15,136 nucleotides of DNA from Phycisphaeraceae bacterium (GTDB taxonomy: Bacteria; Planctomycetota; Phycisphaerae; Phycisphaerales; Phycisphaeraceae). The number at the start of each line of letters is the position of its first letter. The first letter of the stretch is position 1. The stretch is from contig JAESSU010000201.1 of assembly GCA_016763955.1 (NCBI GenBank), forward strand, positions 1 to 15,136, read 5' to 3'. The notes under the pieces were generated by a model that saw only the letters and a program-made list of their open reading frames with translations, made no database searches and was not told the DNA's origin. Of the stretch, positions 6,186-12,169 are shown in pieces. Position numbers and translations under genes: made by a program.

Positions 6186-6395
6186 ATGCAGACGATCAGC
6201 ACAGCAGGGAATATTGCCAGAGACTTGGGGGTCGAATACCACCAGGTCGATCATGTGATTAAAAAGCTGCAAATCAAGCCCACTGGGCGAGTCGGCATCA
6301 TCCGTATCTTTAGCCCGCAGGATGTCGAACGCATTGCAAGAGAATTTCAAGCACGGCAAACAACCCCTCACCCAACATCCCCGCAGGCCGGGTGA
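6186..6395 (+). CDS. Small winged helix-turn-helix (MerR/excisionase-like) protein
   Basis: A 69-residue protein. Residues 3-33 (TISTAGNIARDLGVEYHQVDHVIKKL) read as a helix-turn-helix in which 'IARDLGVEYHQVDHVIKKL' gives the two DNA-contacting helices. Residues 34-46 (GRVGIIRIFSP) fit a small wing, and 'QDVERIAREFQ' is a final helix. This is the layout of MerR-type and excisionase-like DNA-binding domains. It is the first rightward gene beyond the divergent control region, where Cro- or excisionase-type regulators commonly sit. The ATG at 6186 has GAGG 7 to 8 bases upstream. Its last codons form the 5' arm of a terminator. Whether it is a lytic-switch regulator or an excisionase cannot be told; no integrase is in the window. 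Confidence 0.7.
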   Translation: MQTISTAGNIARDLGVEYHQVDHVIKKLQIKPTGRVGIIRIFSPQDVERIAREFQARQTTPHPTSPQAG

Positions 6396-6448
6396 CCCCA
6401 AACCTATTCTTCTAGCCCACCGCCAGAAGTCCGCCCGGCCTGTTTTTT
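6384..6448 (+). terminator. Rho-independent terminator with a long loop, overlapping the end of the winged-HTH gene
   Basis: CAGGCCGGG (6384-6392) and CCCGGCCTG (6434-6442) are perfect 9-bp arms, extendable by G-U and G-C pairs on the inner side, followed directly by TTTTTT (6443-6448). The loop is 41 bases. The 5' arm ends at the stop codon of the preceding gene, so translation through the stop could control formation of the stem. Confidence 0.6.
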
Positions 6449-6473
6449 AAACCATCAAACGTGAGATACGAAT

Positions 6474-6809
6474 ATGACTGACACAGACGTAAAAACTCAG
6501 CATTCGCCCGGGCCGTGGAAGGCAATGCCAAGCAGCGACCGAACAGAGTGGTGGATAGACTCGCAAGACGGCGAAGATCTGGCATTAATCTACGAACTGC
6601 CAAACGCAGAAGCCAACGCCCGCCTGATCGCCGCTGCACCGGAGTTGCTGGAACGATTGCGTGAACACGTCCTCCACAGTCCCGGAATCTGTGGTGACAA
6701 CTGCCCGTCTTGCGGGCGCGACAATAAAGATTTCGGCGGCATCTGTGACGCAGAAGACTGTATCGGCGTAATGGATCGCGCCGCCATCGCCAAAACCACC
6801 ACTTGTTAA
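6474..6809 (+). CDS. Phage protein with NARLIAAAPELL motif and a Cys cluster
   Basis: The 111-residue protein has the widespread phage signature 'HSPGPWK' near the N-terminus (residues 10-16) and 'AEANARLIAAAPELLERL' (46-62). From memory, this signature is common in small early phage proteins of unknown function. The C-terminal part contains five cysteines at 73, 77, 80, 91 and 96 (CGDNCPSC...CDAEDC), which could form a zinc site. The start ATG at 6474 is preceded by a weak purine-rich stretch. It is the first gene after the terminator. No activity can be assigned; zinc binding is inference from Cys spacing. Confidence 0.7.
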   Translation: MTDTDVKTQHSPGPWKAMPSSDRTEWWIDSQDGEDLALIYELPNAEANARLIAAAPELLERLREHVLHSPGICGDNCPSCGRDNKDFGGICDAEDCIGVMDRAAIAKTTTC

Positions 6810-6853
6810 TCCGATATTTTTCATCACTCCAATTTACGGGAAGACACACAATC

Positions 6854-7450
6854 ATGGATGACACACGATACACAAACCATCACACCGCCGGTGACGAAGC
6901 CAGCCGCGTCCTTGCTCAGATTCAAGCTCAGGTTCGTGACGCAATGGAATCCGGCAATCTGCCCCCCAAAATGCTGTATGCCCAGCCGGGCGTAAGTCGA
7001 TCAACCGTCGCTCGGATGCTCAGCAATGAAACACCCTCATCGGGCGACCAGCAGTTCTCGACCATCTTCCACATCATCGACCGCCTGCCAGAAGACCTGC
7101 GTTTGCCGGTGATTCAAACGCTCGTGCGGAACTGGGATGTCAAAGTCATTCCCGTGCAGGACATCGATCTCGACCTTAACGGTGACAACATTGTTGACGC
7201 GACCGACGAACGCATGGCCACGATGCACCTTAATGAAACAGTGACTCGCATGGTCAGCCACATCATTAACGCTGTCGAGGATGGCAAGGTGGATGAGAAC
7301 GAACAGGCCGTTGCACAACGATTGCGGTCTGAGATCAACGCCAGCGTTAGCCAGGTGGTTGAAATCGCAGTCACGATGGCAAAACAAAGTACCCAACGGC
7401 GTAAGGCAAGGATGCCGCAAGGGCCACGGTTGGCCCGCGCCGGTTTTTGA
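6854..7450 (+). CDS. HTH regulator-like protein with two EF-hand/dockerin-like loops
   Basis: The likely start is ATG at 6854 (MDDTRYTNHH), giving 198 residues. An upstream TTG at 6803 would add 17 residues but has little support. Residues about 35-57 (LPPKMLYAQPGVSRSTVARML) read as a helix-turn-helix, followed by a helical region to about 95. This resembles phage CII-like regulators in layout. Residues 107-118 (DLNGDNIVDATD) match a calcium-loop pattern of the dockerin/EF-hand type (D-x-N-x-D...D-x-x-D). Residues 139-150 (NAVEDGKVDENE) are a second, degenerate loop. The C-terminus is basic (QRRKARM...PRLARAG). A terminator-like hairpin overlaps the 3' end. A transcriptional role is inference; calcium binding is a motif-level guess. 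Confidence 0.6.
   Translation: MDDTRYTNHHTAGDEASRVLAQIQAQVRDAMESGNLPPKMLYAQPGVSRSTVARMLSNETPSSGDQQFSTIFHIIDRLPEDLRLPVIQTLVRNWDVKVIPVQDIDLDLNGDNIVDATDERMATMHLNETVTRMVSHIINAVEDGKVDENEQAVAQRLRSEINASVSQVVEIAVTMAKQSTQRRKARMPQGPRLARAGF
7415..7448 (+). terminator. Probable terminator at the end of the HTH gene, just before the tmRNA-like RNA
   Basis: CCG (7415-7417) pairs with CGG (7441-7443), and GGGCCA (7421-7426) with TGGCCC (7431-7436) around a CGGT loop, with a small internal loop between the two stems. TTTTT (7444-7448) follows directly. It overlaps the last codons of the HTH gene and ends 12 bases before the tRNA-like RNA. Confidence 0.45.
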
Positions 7451-7459
7451 TTAGAGGCA

Positions 7460-7541
7460 GGGGCCGAGACAGGCGTTCGATTGGCGACAAAGCCCCATGT
7501 GGGACGTTGCCAAGACGGGAGTTCAAATCTCCCCGGCTCCA
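7460..7541 (+). ncRNA. Minimal tmRNA-like (ssrA-like) RNA lacking the tag region
   Basis: GGGGCCG (7460-7466) pairs with CGGCTCC (7534-7540) as a 7-bp acceptor stem with G3:U70 (7462/7538), the alanyl-tRNA synthetase identity pair found in tRNA-Ala and tmRNA; the discriminator is A7541. A T-arm follows the norm: GGGAG (7517-7521), TTCAAAT loop, CTCCC (7529-7533). The 5' part, GGGGCCG-5 nt-GG(CG)TTCGA(TT)GG, resembles the conserved tmRNA start (GGGGCNG-5 nt-GG-N-TTCGA) and not a normal tRNA D-arm. Where tmRNA has P2, pseudoknots and message, there is one hairpin. Its 8-bp stem is TTGGCGAC (7481-7488) / GTTGCCAA (7506-7513), with an inner CCC/GGG stem and an ATGT loop. There is no anticodon arm, tag frame or encoded CCA. 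It may be a tmRNA mimic, a decayed ssrA copy, or part of an attachment site. Confidence 0.6.
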
Positions 7542-7592
7542 TTGAAACCATATCGAGCATGTCCTCGTGATGGTCAAAAAAGGAATACACCC

Positions 7593-7919
7593 ATGCACAC
7601 AGCATCCAATGAACATCACAGCCCTATCGACAGCGTCCAGATCAGTGAGAAGGCCCAGCAAGCTAGCACTCGCGAAATGTTGGAACAGGCTAAGAGAGAA
7701 GGTAAGCCGGTCGTGCAGGACATCGACGCAGCTATGACCGTCTACGTGTTTGCAGTCGTGTTAATCGTCGTTGCTTTAATTGGCGGGGTAATTGGGTTGT
7801 GTTACTGGGCGGCTGGTAACGCAGGGCGATGTTTATTCCTTGTGTCGTTACTGCTGGTTGCAGCTGCTCTGGTAGGTGCGATGTGGGATAAGACAAATAG
7901 GCGGGGGATCAAATTTTGA
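7593..7919 (+). CDS. Small protein with two transmembrane helices
   Basis: The chosen start is ATG at 7593 (MHTASNEHHSP) because AAAAAGGA lies 9 bases upstream; the frame is open further back but that part overlaps the tmRNA-like RNA. The 108-residue product has a polar N-terminal half of about 48 residues. Two hydrophobic segments follow, VYVFAVVLIVVALIGGVIGL and CLFLVSLLLVAAALVGAMW, and then a short basic tail (KTNRRGIKF). Two helices with a charged tail could suit a holin-like or superinfection-related membrane protein, but no endolysin is nearby and I do not recognise the family. The stop overlaps the TTG start of the next gene. Confidence 0.65.
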   Translation: MHTASNEHHSPIDSVQISEKAQQASTREMLEQAKREGKPVVQDIDAAMTVYVFAVVLIVVALIGGVIGLCYWAAGNAGRCLFLVSLLLVAAALVGAMWDKTNRRGIKF

Positions 7920-8122
7920 ACCAACCTAAAGCCATCCAAGTCGCCATGCATCTCGTTGAACACGGCTACATCAATCAACATCAAGTCGAAGCGGTAGCCC
8001 GGCATATCGATAACGAATACGGCACAGAGACTTTTCTGCTCGACAGGATCAAAGAACTGGAATGCGAAATCGAAACCATGCGGGTGAACCATCGCCTGCA
8101 ACTTACATGCGGGAGCAAATGA
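7916..8122 (+). CDS. Small helical protein of unknown function (TTG start)
   Basis: A 68-residue protein starting at TTG 7916, overlapping the stop of the membrane protein gene (TTGA), with GGGGG at 7903-7907, 8 bases upstream. The sequence (MNQPKAIQVAMHLVEHGYIN...LLDRIKELECEIETMRVN) is mostly helical, with a coiled-coil-like C-terminal half. The stop is 2 bases before the ATPase gene. Its tight coupling to the SMC-like ATPase suggests a role in the recombination operon. The family is not recognised. Confidence 0.6.
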   Translation: MNQPKAIQVAMHLVEHGYINQHQVEAVARHIDNEYGTETFLLDRIKELECEIETMRVNHRLQLTCGSK

Positions 8123-8123
8123 G

Positions 8124-9629
8124 ATGATACAGCAAGCACAACAAGCGGTGACAATCCAAAACGTGGGGCCAATCGAACAACTTAAAATCACCTGCCCACC
8201 CGACGGCGGTGTGGTGGTATTGCGGGGCCGAAATGGGTCTGGCAAATCAACCGCACTTAAATCAGCGGAATCATTGGCAGGCAGTAAAGGCAAGCTATCG
8301 TCACGCGACGAGTCACGTCAAAGCGGCCACGTTCAAGGTTTTGGTGTCAGACTTAATATCGGCAACAAGACCACACGTGCTGGTGAGATCGAAGTGGCAA
8401 GCCTTGAGGGTAAGCTCAATATTGCTGACCTGGTAGAACCACTGCTTAAAGATCCCGCAGCCGCAGACCGCCAGCGGATCAAAGCATTGGTCAGCTTGAC
8501 CGGCGATGCTCCGACTTGTGCCCAGTTCGCCAGTGTGATCGGTGATGACATGGCTGATTTTATTGGCGGCGCAACATGGTCAAGCAAAGACACGCTGGAA
8601 GTCGCTGTCAAAGCCAAACGTGATCTGGAAGGTGCTGCCCGGCTCAAAGAAAACGAAGCTAATCTGCGAGAAGGGCAGGCGAAAGGGCTGGAGGAATCTG
8701 CTAAGGACATTGACATGTCTGGCGAGTCAGATGAGCAGGTGTTGCGTGAAGCTCACATGCAGGCATCTGGCAATATGCGGGTGCTGCGTGAGCGTCAGGA
8801 TGCTGCGGTACAGTCGGCTGGTAATTTGGCCAAAGCTCGCATTGCTTTGCATGATGTGAAGACGGCATACACTGGGCCGACTGTGGATGAAGCGACGCAG
8901 GAAGTTCTTGCCAAAGATCGTTCTGTTGGATTCTCTGTCAGCATCGTCAGCCAGCTAGAAAAGGAACTTGCCAAGCTTGAAAAAGAGCTTGCCGAGGCGC
9001 GTGCAAACGCAAAACATTGCGATATTCAACGTGATGCTGCAAAAACAACCCTTAAAGCCGCCGAAGAATACACCGAAGCCGTGGCCATGTATGAGGCGGT
9101 ACTTGAAGGTACTGCGACCAAAGCACCAGATCAATCCGAATTAGATGTCGCTCAACAAGCATTAGACGAAGCAAGTATCGCACTAGAAACCGGGGCGATC
9201 ATCCGCATGGCACAAGCCAAACTGGCCGAAGCCGAATCGGTACGTAAAATCGCCAACGACGCTGCAATCATCGCTGACCGCCTGCGTCTTGCTGCTGCTC
9301 AGATCGATGACGTGTTAAGTGCCGCCATCAAGACACCTCAGTTGTTTGTCCGTGATGGCCGGTTGTACACCATGCACGCTACTCGTGGCGAGATGCTGTT
9401 TCATGAACTCTCTGAGGGTGAACGTTGGACTCTGGCATTTGAAATCGCCGCTCCAATCGTGGGTGAACGCGGGATTATGATTTTGCCTCAAGGTGCATGG
9501 GAATCGCTAGATCCTGACAACCGCCGTCATGTTGCAAGCCTTGCGATTCATTACAAGATCATCGTGCTGACCGCCGAAGCAACTAGCGATGAACTGCGGG
9601 CTGAGTTGTTTGAAGGGCAGGTGGCGTGA
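8124..9629 (+). CDS. SMC/Rad50-like AAA ATPase (phage recombination)
   Basis: A 501-residue protein with an ABC/SMC-type split ATPase. The N-terminal Walker A GRNGSGKST (residues 35-43) follows 'GVVVLR'. A long coiled coil fills the middle (about 155-400; for example ELEKELAKLEKELAEARA). The C-terminal head has a signature-like 'ELSEGERW' (428-434) and a D-loop-like 'ESLDPDNRR' (460-468). The Walker B strand reads IMILPQGAW (451-459), without the usual Asp-Glu pair at its end. Proteins of this type accompany phage exonuclease/annealing genes and probably work in DNA end processing or recombination. The head lacks the size and zinc hook of full-length Rad50. ATG at 8124 has GGGAG 8 bases upstream. 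A YqaJ exonuclease gene lies two genes downstream, supporting a recombination role. Confidence 0.8.
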   Translation: MIQQAQQAVTIQNVGPIEQLKITCPPDGGVVVLRGRNGSGKSTALKSAESLAGSKGKLSSRDESRQSGHVQGFGVRLNIGNKTTRAGEIEVASLEGKLNIADLVEPLLKDPAAADRQRIKALVSLTGDAPTCAQFASVIGDDMADFIGGATWSSKDTLEVAVKAKRDLEGAARLKENEANLREGQAKGLEESAKDIDMSGESDEQVLREAHMQASGNMRVLRERQDAAVQSAGNLAKARIALHDVKTAYTGPTVDEATQEVLAKDRSVGFSVSIVSQLEKELAKLEKELAEARANAKHCDIQRDAAKTTLKAAEEYTEAVAMYEAVLEGTATKAPDQSELDVAQQALDEASIALETGAIIRMAQAKLAEAESVRKIANDAAIIADRLRLAAAQIDDVLSAAIKTPQLFVRDGRLYTMHATRGEMLFHELSEGERWTLAFEIAAPIVGERGIMILPQGAWESLDPDNRRHVASLAIHYKIIVLTAEATSDELRAELFEGQVA

Positions 9630-9901
9630 TGGATTACATGAAAATCGCCATCTGGATCGGCATCATTCTTGGATCACTTTTTATTATCAAAATCATCGTT
9701 CAATTAATCATGGCCGTGATCGAATTTGTCAAGATATCGAACAGCTTTGATGAAGTGAAATCACCTGACAATACGGCTGTTTATCAAGAACTGTTTAGTC
9801 TGCGAAACGAGATTGATTGCCGAATTGACCACGGAGCAAATGGATCGGCGCATCTTGAATACGTCAAAAAACAACTCACAAAAGTTATGAAACAATGCTA
9901 A
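9629..9901 (+). CDS. Small single-pass membrane protein
   Basis: I chose ATG at 9629, overlapping the stop of the ATPase gene by one base (TGATG); the alternative GTG at 9626 adds one residue. The 90-residue protein starts with a strongly hydrophobic helix (IAIWIGIILGSLFIIKIIVQL, about residues 6-27) that should span or dock on the membrane. A soluble helical part follows (EVKSPDNTAVYQELFSLRNE...LEYVKKQLTKVMKQC). The function is not recognised. Its 3' end overlaps the start of the YqaJ gene by 7 bases, so it belongs to the same polycistron. Confidence 0.65.
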   Translation: MDYMKIAIWIGIILGSLFIIKIIVQLIMAVIEFVKISNSFDEVKSPDNTAVYQELFSLRNEIDCRIDHGANGSAHLEYVKKQLTKVMKQC

Positions 9902-10869
9902 CTGAACAAGAAATACAAGCCCGTCATTCCCGCATCGGCGCATCTGACGTTGCCACCATCCTCGGCATGCCCACCTTCAAAGGTCGAAACGCTTACACGA
10001 CCTATCTTGAGAAGTGCGACATGCTTGAGCCAGAGAAGCGGACTACTGCGTCGATCAATGCGGGCAACCGTCTTGAGCCGACGGTGTTGGACTACGCTGA
10101 GGAACAACTTGGCGAGCTCAAACGCAATGTGGTGGTATGGGATCCGCAAGGTGGCCCCATCGCTTCAACGCTTGATGGTCAAGTGATCGCAGACAGCGTG
10201 CCGGTCGAAGCTAAGACTAGCGGCATCGAAGGTCCAATCCACGGCAATTGGGGGGACGAGGGGACTGACGAAGTTCCCGACGCATATTTGATCCAATGCC
10301 AAGTCCAGCTGTTATGCACCGGCGCTGATATTTGCCACCTAGTCGCACTGCTTGGTGGTCGCGGCTTTAAGGACTTCCAAATTGAACCCGTGCCGCAGCT
10401 TCACAAGCTGATCCGCGATGTATCAATTGACTTCTTTGAACGGTACGTCACTGCTCGCAAAGACCCACGTGAAGACTGGGCTGATCGCTTGGCCAACAAA
10501 CATGGCGTGACACTGGATGGTGACCCATGCGAACCACAGTTGGAGATCGTTAAGCGATTCCGCAAGGTTCCGGGGAGCGTCACGACGTTTGAAGACCCCA
10601 CACTGATTATCACATGGCAGCGACTCCGTCAGGAACGCCTTGACGTTGAGAAGGAAGAGCAAGCGTCGCTGGCCAAAGTGCTCGCCGGGCTTTGTGAAGC
10701 TGAAGCTGCTGATCTACCCGGCGGCGGGATGCTCACTTACTTCGAGCAGAACGGGGCACCGCTTATTAATCGTGAACAAATGAAAACCGATGGCGTGTGG
10801 GATAAGTACACCACGCCGAACCGATTTCGTGTGCCTAGACTAAAAACGCCTAAGAAAGGACGTGGATGA
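9895..10869 (+). CDS. YqaJ/lambda-Exo-family viral recombinase exonuclease
   Basis: The 324-residue protein has the ordered motifs of the YqaJ/lambda-Exo branch of PD-(D/E)XK nucleases. These are RIGASDVATILG (13-24), the N-terminal substrate motif; AGNRLEPTVLDYAEEQL (56-72) with conserved Glu61; STLDGQV (91-97) with metal-binding Asp94; VEAKTSG (104-110), the E-x-K pair Glu105/Lys107; and AYLIQCQVQL (130-139), the Q-x-Q helix. It should degrade double-stranded DNA ends 5' to 3' to expose 3' single strands for the annealing partner, presumably the next gene. A lambda-Exo-type toroid is the family expectation. All core residues seem present. It is coupled to the downstream gene by an ATGA overlap. 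The C-terminal 100 residues are less recognisable and may be a phage-specific extension. Confidence 0.9.
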   Translation: MLTEQEIQARHSRIGASDVATILGMPTFKGRNAYTTYLEKCDMLEPEKRTTASINAGNRLEPTVLDYAEEQLGELKRNVVVWDPQGGPIASTLDGQVIADSVPVEAKTSGIEGPIHGNWGDEGTDEVPDAYLIQCQVQLLCTGADICHLVALLGGRGFKDFQIEPVPQLHKLIRDVSIDFFERYVTARKDPREDWADRLANKHGVTLDGDPCEPQLEIVKRFRKVPGSVTTFEDPTLIITWQRLRQERLDVEKEEQASLAKVLAGLCEAEAADLPGGGMLTYFEQNGAPLINREQMKTDGVWDKYTTPNRFRVPRLKTPKKGRG

Positions 10870-11963
10870 TGACCGTAATAGCGACAAGACGACAGGATAA
10901 TTTAATGGAACTCAAAGGACCGCCCGCAGTCCCTGTGCAGCGAGTCCAAACCAACTACACAACTGCAATGGCTGTGCAGCAGCCACGTGAATTGGTGCGT
11001 GTGGAACAGTCATCGATTCAAGAATCGGAGATGATCGGATCTGATGGTTTTTATGCATGGGGCGTTGGCAAAGATCGTATTGAAGGCCCGTCCAAAGACC
11101 TAGCTATGACGCTGGTTCGTTGTTGGGGTAACTGCGCGATTGACCTTGGTGAGATACAAGACCTGCCTGATTCATGGATCTTTACCGCAACGTTTATTGA
11201 TCTGGAAACCGGCTTCACATTGGCCCGTCAATTCCGGCAAAGCAAGAGTTGGACAATCTACGGCAAAATGGATGCTGCACGCAAGGAAGATATCCGCTTC
11301 CAAATCGGTCAATCCAAAGCTGTTCGCAACGTCGTACTTAACGTCCTGCCGAAGTGGCTTGTTCGCCGTGCGATGGATGCCTGCAAAGGTGGCGTGCGAG
11401 AAAAGATTGAAAAAGCTGTTGATAAACATGGCATGGATGTGGTCATCACTCGATCGATGGAACGGCTGCAGAGACTTGGCGTTGATGAACACCGATTGCT
11501 CACAGCAATGGGACGCAAGGCACTGCCAGCATTGACCATTGAAGATATGGTCATTATTCATGGCAGTATTGCAGCCCTTGAATCCGGTGCTGACACTATT
11601 GACGCAGTCTTTCCAATGCAAAAATCTGATGTCATTGATGACGGCAAGTCCAAAACTGAGTCGCTGACCAGCCGGTTAACAGGCAAGCCCGTTGTGGCTG
11701 ATGGGACAAGTGAGCCTAGGCAACAAGACGCTGGGGCTGCTGAACCTATTGCAGATCAGCCCGTCACGCATGACACCGCCGCACCCTCACCGCTTGATCA
11801 GATGATTGATCATGCCGTCGCTTCATTGGATGGCACACAAGGTGCAATCAAGCGTCGCTTACTCGATTACGCTCGTCAGGCATTTGGGGTCAACTCACTT
11901 AGTGAACTCAACCCTGATCAATTGTCTGCGATGCACGGGATGATTGATGAAGGGAATATTTAG
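10866..11963 (+). CDS. Candidate single-strand annealing protein of a poorly described family
   Basis: A 365-residue protein starting at ATG 10866 (or the adjacent ATG 10869) with AAAGGA just upstream. The core (about 55-190) contains 'FYAWGVGKDRIEGPSKDLAMTLVRCWGN', 'GEIQDLPDSWIFTATFIDLETGFTLARQF' and 'RKEDIRFQIGQSKAVRNVVLNVLP'. I recall these patterns from a phage protein family often annotated hypothetical. A low-complexity acidic linker follows (about 255-310), then a short C-terminal helical domain (MIDHAVASLDGTQGAIKRRLL). It is not RecT, Redbeta, Erf or Rad52 by motifs I can see, but a YqaJ exonuclease nearly always has an annealing partner next to it and no other candidate is present. 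The function is therefore inferred from position. The 206-bp gap downstream has a strong secondary structure. Confidence 0.55.
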   Translation: MMTVIATRRQDNLMELKGPPAVPVQRVQTNYTTAMAVQQPRELVRVEQSSIQESEMIGSDGFYAWGVGKDRIEGPSKDLAMTLVRCWGNCAIDLGEIQDLPDSWIFTATFIDLETGFTLARQFRQSKSWTIYGKMDAARKEDIRFQIGQSKAVRNVVLNVLPKWLVRRAMDACKGGVREKIEKAVDKHGMDVVITRSMERLQRLGVDEHRLLTAMGRKALPALTIEDMVIIHGSIAALESGADTIDAVFPMQKSDVIDDGKSKTESLTSRLTGKPVVADGTSEPRQQDAGAAEPIADQPVTHDTAAPSPLDQMIDHAVASLDGTQGAIKRRLLDYARQAFGVNSLSELNPDQLSAMHGMIDEGNI

Positions 11964-11972
11964 CATACCCAC

Positions 11973-12090
11973 CCGGCCCAACGTCACTGGCGTTCGGTGG
12001 CGGCCGGTCTTAGCCCCGCATTGGTGAGCATGACGTGGACTTAATGCTGCCGCAGATTGTTTTCGGGATCGTTGCCCGAACGGGGTTTTT
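11973..12090 (+). ncRNA. Structured intergenic RNA ending in a terminator-like fold
   Basis: CCGGCC (11973-11978) and GGCCGG (12002-12007) enclose an inner AACG/CGTT stem (11980-11983/11991-11994). A second unit closes with CCCCG (12014-12018) and CGGGG (12081-12085), immediately followed by TTTTT (12086-12090). It contains GCATT/AATGC (12018-12022/12043-12047) and TTCGGG/CCCGAA (12062-12067/12075-12080). This could be a terminator of the upstream operon with an unusually elaborate multi-branch stem, or a small RNA or leader upstream of the RdgC-like gene. No known riboswitch class is recognised. Confidence 0.45.
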
Positions 12091-12155
12091 AAGTAAGCCT
12101 TGATAACAGGAAAAACGACCACGCAACAAGCGTACCAATGTTGGTGCGCACATTT

Positions 12156-12164
12156 AAAAGGAGG
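12156..12164 (+). promoter_or_regulatory. Strong Shine-Dalgarno for the RdgC-like gene
   Basis: AAAAGGAGG ends 5 bases before ATG at 12170. It is among the strongest ribosome-binding sites in the window. Confidence 0.75.
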
Positions 12165-12169
12165 ATCAG

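Noticed and set aside
7460..7541. Ordinary tRNA reading of the tmRNA-like RNA
   Set aside because: The acceptor and T-arm fit, but no 5-bp anticodon stem with a 7-base loop and T33 can be drawn, and the D-arm region fits tmRNA better.
7521..7541. Simple attP core for integration into a host ssrA or tRNA gene
   Set aside because: No integrase gene is in the window and the 5' half of the RNA is also present, which attP copies normally lack. It cannot be fully excluded, so it is kept only as an alternative in the feature entry.
7497..7592. N-terminal extension of the two-helix membrane protein back to 7497
   Set aside because: It would overlap the structured tmRNA-like RNA and has no ribosome-binding site there, whereas ATG 7593 has AAAAAGGA at good spacing.
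11989..12007. Second tmRNA-like 5' end, because GGCGTTCG is shared with 7472-7479
   Set aside because: No matching acceptor stem or TTCAAAT-type T-arm is nearby; the shared 8 bases are probably coincidence.
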